Positions 22,419 to 25,872 of a DNA stretch of 25,872 nucleotides are shown here, piece by piece. Position numbers and translations under genes: made by a program. How positions within the stretch are numbered: the stretch's first letter is position 1; each line of letters opens with the position of its first letter. Location of the stretch: the NCBI GenBank assembly GCA_047629355.1, contig JBLHWU010000079.1:1-25872 (forward strand), read 5' to 3'. The notes under the pieces are model-generated. The model did no database searches. It saw only the letters and a list, made by a program, of their open reading frames with translations, and had not been told where the DNA came from. The stretch is from CAYUNA01 sp047629355 (GTDB lineage Bacteria > Bacteroidota > Bacteroidia > Chitinophagales > Saprospiraceae).

Positions 22419-22565
22419 AGTAACTCGGTTTTTCAAACCGAGAAGCAGTCTTTCGAGTTTCCAACTCGAACAGACATAGAGGAAGAAAGAAGTAGTGAGA
22501 TATCCTTATTTGGGTCGGGTTGGAAATTCGACAGACAATTGCTCGGTTTGAAAAACCGAGTTACT
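22419..22565. repeat. Inverted pair of a two-hairpin repeat unit
   Basis: AGTAACTCGG..CCGAG at 22419-22442 is the perfect 24-base complement of 22542-22565. Each arm is itself a hairpin (CTCGG/CCGAG), and inside each lies a second hairpin with loop TCC (22453-22470, TTCGAGTT/AACTCGAA; a diverged partner at about 22513-22531). The same unit occurs singly at 24898-24948. It fills the spacer between the two acyl-CoA dehydrogenase genes. Confidence 0.75.
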
Positions 22566-22577
22566 TAAATTATAAAA

Positions 22578-23699
22578 ATGGCTTTAATTATAAACGAAGA
22601 GCAACAAATGCTCAAAACTTCCGCTAAGGAATTATTAAAAGAAAACGGCACAATCGCAAATTTGCGAAAACTGCGCGATGAAAATGACGCAACGGGTTAC
22701 GACCAAGGATTATGGTCAAAAATGTCCGAAATGGGTTGGTCAGCATTGGCAATTCCAGAAGCATACGGTGGCTTCGCTTTCGGTTACACAGGCTTGGGGC
22801 AAGTGATGGAAGAAATGGGTCGAAATTTGACGGCTTCACCTTTGTTTTCAACAGTTTGGCTAAGTGCAACAGCGATTAATTTGGGTGGAAATGTGATGCA
22901 AAAAGAAACATTATTACCAGAAATTGCAACAGGAAATAGCATCGTTGCTTTTGCATCAGATGAAGGCAAATACCACCGTCCACATCAAGTAAAAACGACG
23001 GCAAGAAAACAAGGCAACGGCTACATTTTAAACGGCACAAAAACGTTGGTTTTGGATGGTCATGTGGCTAATAAATTTGTTGTTTCAGCAAATGTTGATG
23101 GAAATGTGGAGTTGTTTGTCGTTGATGCGAATGCAACAGGCGCAACTGCCGAACGTGTGATTATGATGGATAGTCGAAACTCAGCAACCGTCAGTTTTGA
23201 AAATGTCGAATTGAACGCAGATGCACATTTGGGTGAGTATGAAAGTGGTGCGGCTTTATTGGATAAAACCTTAGATATTGCGCGCATTGGTCTAGCTGCG
23301 GAGATGTTGGGTGGCTGCGTTGAAGCATTTGAGCGCACGATTGCTTATTTGAAAGAAAGAGAGCAATTTGGGGTGCCAATTGGTAGTTTTCAAGCGTTGC
23401 AACATCGGGCAGCCATTATGTTTGGGGAGATTGAACTGTGTAAATCGGTGGTGATAAAAGCTTTGAAAGCAATTGATTCGGATGCACCAAATTTATCTAA
23501 ACTGGCGAGTTTGGCGAAAGCTAAATTAGGCGCGACTTACAAATTGGTGAGCAACGAAGGTATCCAAATGTTTGGCGGTATCGGCATGACAGACGACGAG
23601 GAAATTGGCTTTTTTATGAAGCGGGCGAGGGTAGCGCAGCAGACTTTAGGGGATACGAATTTTCATTTGGATAGGTTGGCGAAAATGAAAGGGTATTAG
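22578..23699 (+). CDS. Acyl-CoA dehydrogenase, divergent partner subunit
   Basis: A 373-residue acyl-CoA dehydrogenase. The N-terminus MALIINEEQQMLKTSAKELL and the segment MSEMGWSALAIPEAYGGFAF are typical. The middle domain is diverged (FASDEGKYHRPHQVKTTARK replaces the usual TEP.AGSD motif). The C-terminal domain has EREQFGVPIGSFQALQHRAA and QMFGGIGMTDDEEIGFFMKR, but there is no EGGTSEI-type end: the protein stops at HLDRLAKMKGY. Such diverged partners sit beside catalytic FadE subunits in heterotetrameric enzymes, sharing flavin-binding sites. Here it follows the 21211-22413 gene across a hairpin-rich spacer. It could alternatively be an independent enzyme with a catalytic acid elsewhere. 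Confidence 0.87.
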   Translation: MALIINEEQQMLKTSAKELLKENGTIANLRKLRDENDATGYDQGLWSKMSEMGWSALAIPEAYGGFAFGYTGLGQVMEEMGRNLTASPLFSTVWLSATAINLGGNVMQKETLLPEIATGNSIVAFASDEGKYHRPHQVKTTARKQGNGYILNGTKTLVLDGHVANKFVVSANVDGNVELFVVDANATGATAERVIMMDSRNSATVSFENVELNADAHLGEYESGAALLDKTLDIARIGLAAEMLGGCVEAFERTIAYLKEREQFGVPIGSFQALQHRAAIMFGEIELCKSVVIKALKAIDSDAPNLSKLASLAKAKLGATYKLVSNEGIQMFGGIGMTDDEEIGFFMKRARVAQQTLGDTNFHLDRLAKMKGY

Positions 23700-23825
23700 G
23701 CAATTTGCAATTTAAAATGGCATTGATTGAGCGAGGCTTGATGAATGTCATTTTTTGGTGTTAAATTTTTAAATTGCACTTTTTTAAATTATGCTGCCTA
23801 AAAAGCATTTCAAAAATAATCAACC
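23700..23825. other. AT-rich spacer with weak inverted repeat
   Basis: GCAATTTAAAATGGCATT (23707-23724) is partly mirrored by 23744-23777 with a gap. No gene and no clear -7 box are seen before the phosphotransferase. Confidence 0.35.
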
Positions 23826-24890
23826 ATGCCACAAAACGTACGCAAAGGCGAAGAACTCAACGAGCAAAACCTCAAAGCCTTTTTGCAAAAAAACGACCTA
23901 ATCAACGATGTCAATAGCGAATTGGAAGTTTCTCAATTTTCAACGGGTTTTTCTAATCTAACCTATCGTTTACAGATTGAAAATCAAGATTTGGTACTCC
24001 GTCGTCCACCTGCAGGAGCGATTAAGCGAGGGCATGATATGGGACGCGAATTTAAGGTCTTATCAGGTCTGAATAAAGCATTTTCAAAAGTACCGAAAGC
24101 GTATGCCTATACGGAAGATGCAGATATTATTGGAGCGTCTTTTTACATTATGGAAAAGGTGGATGGCATCATTTTGGACACCAAAGAAGCACACAAACGA
24201 CAGATTTTACCAACTACATTTTCAACGATTGCCAATAGCTGGATGGACACTTTTGTAGAACTACATCAAGTTGATTATCAGGCGATTGGATTAGGTGACT
24301 TAGGTAAGCCAGAAGGGTATGTCGAGCGACAAGTTCGCAATTGGGGCAAGCAATATTTGAAAGCAGCAACCGAAGAAATCCCTGCTGCCTTGGGCGTGAT
24401 GAAATGGCTTAATACACACCAACCGACCACTTACGACCATGCCTTAATTCACAATGATTACAAGTATGACAATGTCGTCTTTAAAGACGATACTTGGCAA
24501 GAAGTTCGGGCAGTTTTAGATTGGGAAATGAGTACCTTGGGTGACCCGCTAATGGATTTGGGCACCTCTTTGGCTTATTGGTCAATGCGTTCAGATTCAG
24601 ATTTTATTACCAAAGGATTTCCTTCTCCGACCGCTATGGATGGCAACCCTGGTCGTAATGAGTTGGTTGAAATGTACGCTAAAAAAAGCGGTCGTTCGAT
24701 TGATAATTTGGTGTTCTATTATGCCTTCGGTTTGTTTAAAATTGCGGTGATTGTGCAGCAAATTTATTACCGATATGATAAAGGATTGACAACTGACCCA
24801 CGTTTTAAAGAATTGAATAAAGCGACCCAATTGTTTACCACGATGGCCTGGCAAGCGATTCAGAAGGGACGAATTGAAAAATTATTTTAG
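23826..24890 (+). CDS. ACAD10/11-type phosphotransferase (APH fold, LvaA-like)
   Basis: A 354-residue kinase-fold protein. QFSTGFSNLTYRL (about 37-49) is the nucleotide loop, and LVLRRPPAG (about 56-64) has the ATP-binding strand. The catalytic loop HNDYKYDNVVF holds Asp201 and Asn206 (HxDxxxxN). LDWEMSTLGDPLMDLG (221-236) holds the metal-binding Asp222. The last two match the N-terminal kinase half of animal ACAD10/ACAD11 and Pseudomonas LvaA closely. Those enzymes phosphorylate the 4-hydroxyl of 4-hydroxyacyl-CoAs so that a partner dehydrogenase can eliminate it. The likely partner is at 7114-8358, on the other strand. It is not an antibiotic kinase: the RRPPAG and STLGDP words are specific to this subfamily. 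The substrate is inferred. Confidence 0.9.
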   Translation: MPQNVRKGEELNEQNLKAFLQKNDLINDVNSELEVSQFSTGFSNLTYRLQIENQDLVLRRPPAGAIKRGHDMGREFKVLSGLNKAFSKVPKAYAYTEDADIIGASFYIMEKVDGIILDTKEAHKRQILPTTFSTIANSWMDTFVELHQVDYQAIGLGDLGKPEGYVERQVRNWGKQYLKAATEEIPAALGVMKWLNTHQPTTYDHALIHNDYKYDNVVFKDDTWQEVRAVLDWEMSTLGDPLMDLGTSLAYWSMRSDSDFITKGFPSPTAMDGNPGRNELVEMYAKKSGRSIDNLVFYYAFGLFKIAVIVQQIYYRYDKGLTTDPRFKELNKATQLFTTMAWQAIQKGRIEKLF

Positions 24891-24897
24891 TAACGTT

Positions 24898-24948
24898 AGT
24901 AACTCGGGTTTTCAATCCGAGCAGCTGTCCTTTGGATTTCCAATCCGA
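24898..24948. repeat. Single unit of the AGTAACTCGG two-hairpin repeat
   Basis: It reads AGTAACTCGGGTTTTCAATC, then CCGAG-type closure, a GCTGTCC spacer and a second hairpin TTTGGATT-TCC-AATCCGAA. The loop TCC and spacer are kept relative to 22443-22475, but the second stem has changed on both sides (CGAGTT/AACTCG to GGATT/AATCC), so pairing is preserved. Confidence 0.7.
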
Positions 24949-24962
24949 AAAAATACACAAAC

Positions 24963-25712
24963 ATGAATTACACCGAAATAAAATATAAAAACGAAGGTGA
25001 AATCGCCTACATCACCCTTTACCGACCAGAAAAACTCAATTCCTTAACCGAAACCATGTTAAGCGAATGGCGGTCTTGTCTAAAAATGATTTCCGAAGAC
25101 AAAACCTGCCGCGTAGTCATCGTTAATGGCGCAGGAAAATCTTGGTCAGCAGGCGTCGATTTAGCCGTTTTTCAACGCATCAAAATCGAACCGGGTTACG
25201 GAGCATGGGAAGACGGACAAGAAATTATGCGCTTATTGGAAACCATGCCACAAGTCACAATTGCCCAATTGAATGGCTATTGTTTCACAGGAGCACTGGA
25301 AATTTTGATGGCATTTGACCTCATTATCGCAGCCGATGAAGCGAAATTAGGGGACACGCACACCAAATGGGGCATTCCTCCAAAATGGGGGATGACGCAA
25401 CGTTTGGCGCAACAAGTCGGCTTGCGCAAAGCAAAAGAATTGTCGTTTACCGCCAAAACCTTTACTGGCAAACAGGCAGCAGAGTGGGGCTTAGCCAATC
25501 AATCTGTTCCTTTGGCGGAGTTGGAAGAAACCGTGCAAGAATTAGCCGCAAAAATCATTGAAAACAGCGGACAAACCATCGCAGCAGTAAAAAATTTATA
25601 CCATTTTGGTAGCAAACATTCGCTATTGGAAGGTTTGGAATATGAGCGCAATTACAAAACGGAATTGACGGATAAAGCGGATGATTTATTGAACTTTAAG
25701 AAGAAAATATAA
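24963..25712 (+). CDS. Enoyl-CoA hydratase/isomerase-family protein
   Basis: A 249-residue crotonase-fold protein. RPEKLNSLTETM (21-32), SWSAGVDL (about 60-67, oxyanion hole) and NGYCFTGALEILMAFDLIIA (about 104-123) are clear family motifs. Glu113 corresponds to Glu144 of rat mitochondrial hydratase. The second catalytic Glu (rat Glu164, in GQPE) is His133 here (GDTH). KWGMTQRL follows as in the family. Loss of one of the two glutamates suggests an isomerase, a hydrolase/lyase or an altered hydration reaction. It is 72 bases downstream of the phosphotransferase, across a repeat unit, and probably belongs to the same transcript. Confidence 0.87.
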   Translation: MNYTEIKYKNEGEIAYITLYRPEKLNSLTETMLSEWRSCLKMISEDKTCRVVIVNGAGKSWSAGVDLAVFQRIKIEPGYGAWEDGQEIMRLLETMPQVTIAQLNGYCFTGALEILMAFDLIIAADEAKLGDTHTKWGIPPKWGMTQRLAQQVGLRKAKELSFTAKTFTGKQAAEWGLANQSVPLAELEETVQELAAKIIENSGQTIAAVKNLYHFGSKHSLLEGLEYERNYKTELTDKADDLLNFKKKI

Positions 25713-25715
25713 AAG

Positions 25716-25824
25716 AGGTGTCAGGAGTCAGGGAACAGGTATCAGAAAGGGCACATGATTGACCTAATAGTCTAAAAGCGAAGCCTTCTGCCCCCTGACC
25801 CCTGACCCCTGTCTCCTGACACCT
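25716..25824. repeat. Inverted repeat with CCCCTGA tandem arm
   Basis: AGGTGTCAGGAG (25716-25727) is the exact complement of 25813-25824, with imperfect pairing continuing inward. The right arm contains a 7-base period (CCCCTGA at 25792-25798 and 25799-25805, CCCCTG at 25806-25811). It fills the spacer between the last two genes. Confidence 0.6.
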
Positions 25825-25833
25825 AAAAAGAAT

Positions 25834-25872
25834 ATGGCAAAAGATAAAAATAACATCCGCGAAGACCTCGCA
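25834..25872 (+). CDS. Start of an unidentified gene, cut by the window end
   Basis: Only 13 codons are visible, MAKDKNNIREDLA, from an ATG 10 bases after the preceding inverted repeat. They follow the enoyl-CoA hydratase-family gene on the same strand. Too short to identify. Confidence 0.5.
   Translation, partial: MAKDKNNIREDLA

Noticed and set aside
22419..22565. CRISPR-like repeat
   Set aside because: Only two inverted copies with no regular direct repeats or spacers, and no cas gene in the window.
23826..24890. Aminoglycoside phosphotransferase (resistance gene)
   Set aside because: The APH fold is shared, but the RRPPAG and LDWEMSTLGDP words and the acyl-CoA context point to the ACAD10/11 kinase subfamily.

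Overview
The window reads as a chromosomal piece of a member of the Bacteroidota, most likely Saprospiraceae-like. The reasons are the heterodimeric methylmalonyl-CoA mutase, a biotin carboxylase and a biotin carrier encoded as separate proteins, TAnnTTTG-type -7 boxes in several gaps, AT-rich spacers and no obvious Shine-Dalgarno sequences. The taxonomic call is inference from gene content.

Layout: everything from 1 to 9202 is on the minus strand and everything from 9288 to the end is on the plus strand. The two halves diverge at a TetR gene and a shared promoter/operator with inverted repeats. The minus-strand half handles propionyl-CoA: biotin carrier protein (6211-6687), methylmalonyl-CoA mutase small subunit (4922-6037, apparently shortened at its C-terminus), biotin carboxylase (2724-4196), a small lipoprotein (1800-2699) and the mutase large subunit (1-1780, cut by the window edge at its B12-binding motif). 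It also carries an ACAD10/11-type acyl-CoA dehydrogenase (7114-8358) and a TetR regulator (8546-9202). Two gene relics lie in the gaps.

The plus-strand half has a transglutaminase-like protein and an orphan XdhC, then a membrane-anchored alpha/beta hydrolase. A long run of acyl-CoA genes follows: three SDRs (one a PECR-like enoyl-CoA reductase type without the usual Ser-Tyr-Lys), an anchored SMP-30/strictosidine-synthase-like beta-propeller, a NodN-like MaoC hydratase, a 4-hydroxybutyryl-CoA dehydratase homologue (AbfD-like), two tandem acyl-CoA dehydrogenases, an ACAD10/11-type phosphotransferase and an enoyl-CoA hydratase-family protein. An AbiEi/AbiEii toxin-antitoxin pair sits inside this run, and its toxin stop codon overlaps the start of the AbfD-like gene.

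How the genes may work together (inference): the phosphotransferase and the 7114-8358 dehydrogenase correspond to the two halves of animal ACAD10/ACAD11 and to bacterial LvaA/LvaC. Those proteins remove the hydroxyl of 4-hydroxyacyl-CoAs by phosphorylation and elimination. AbfD removes the same hydroxyl by a [4Fe-4S]/FAD radical route. With a possible lactonase, SDRs, hydratases and a propionyl-CoA to succinyl-CoA arm, the locus looks like a degradation island for 4-hydroxy acids or gamma-lactones carrying two different dehydration chemistries.

The spacers are unusually rich in inverted repeats. The clearest is a 258-bp MITE-like element (12184-12441) with 21-bp terminal inverted repeats and a perfect 8-bp target duplication. 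It contains a structured repeat that recurs at about 4461-4600 with compensatory base changes. A second hairpin family (three units at 22419-22565 and 24898-24948) also shows compensatory stem changes.
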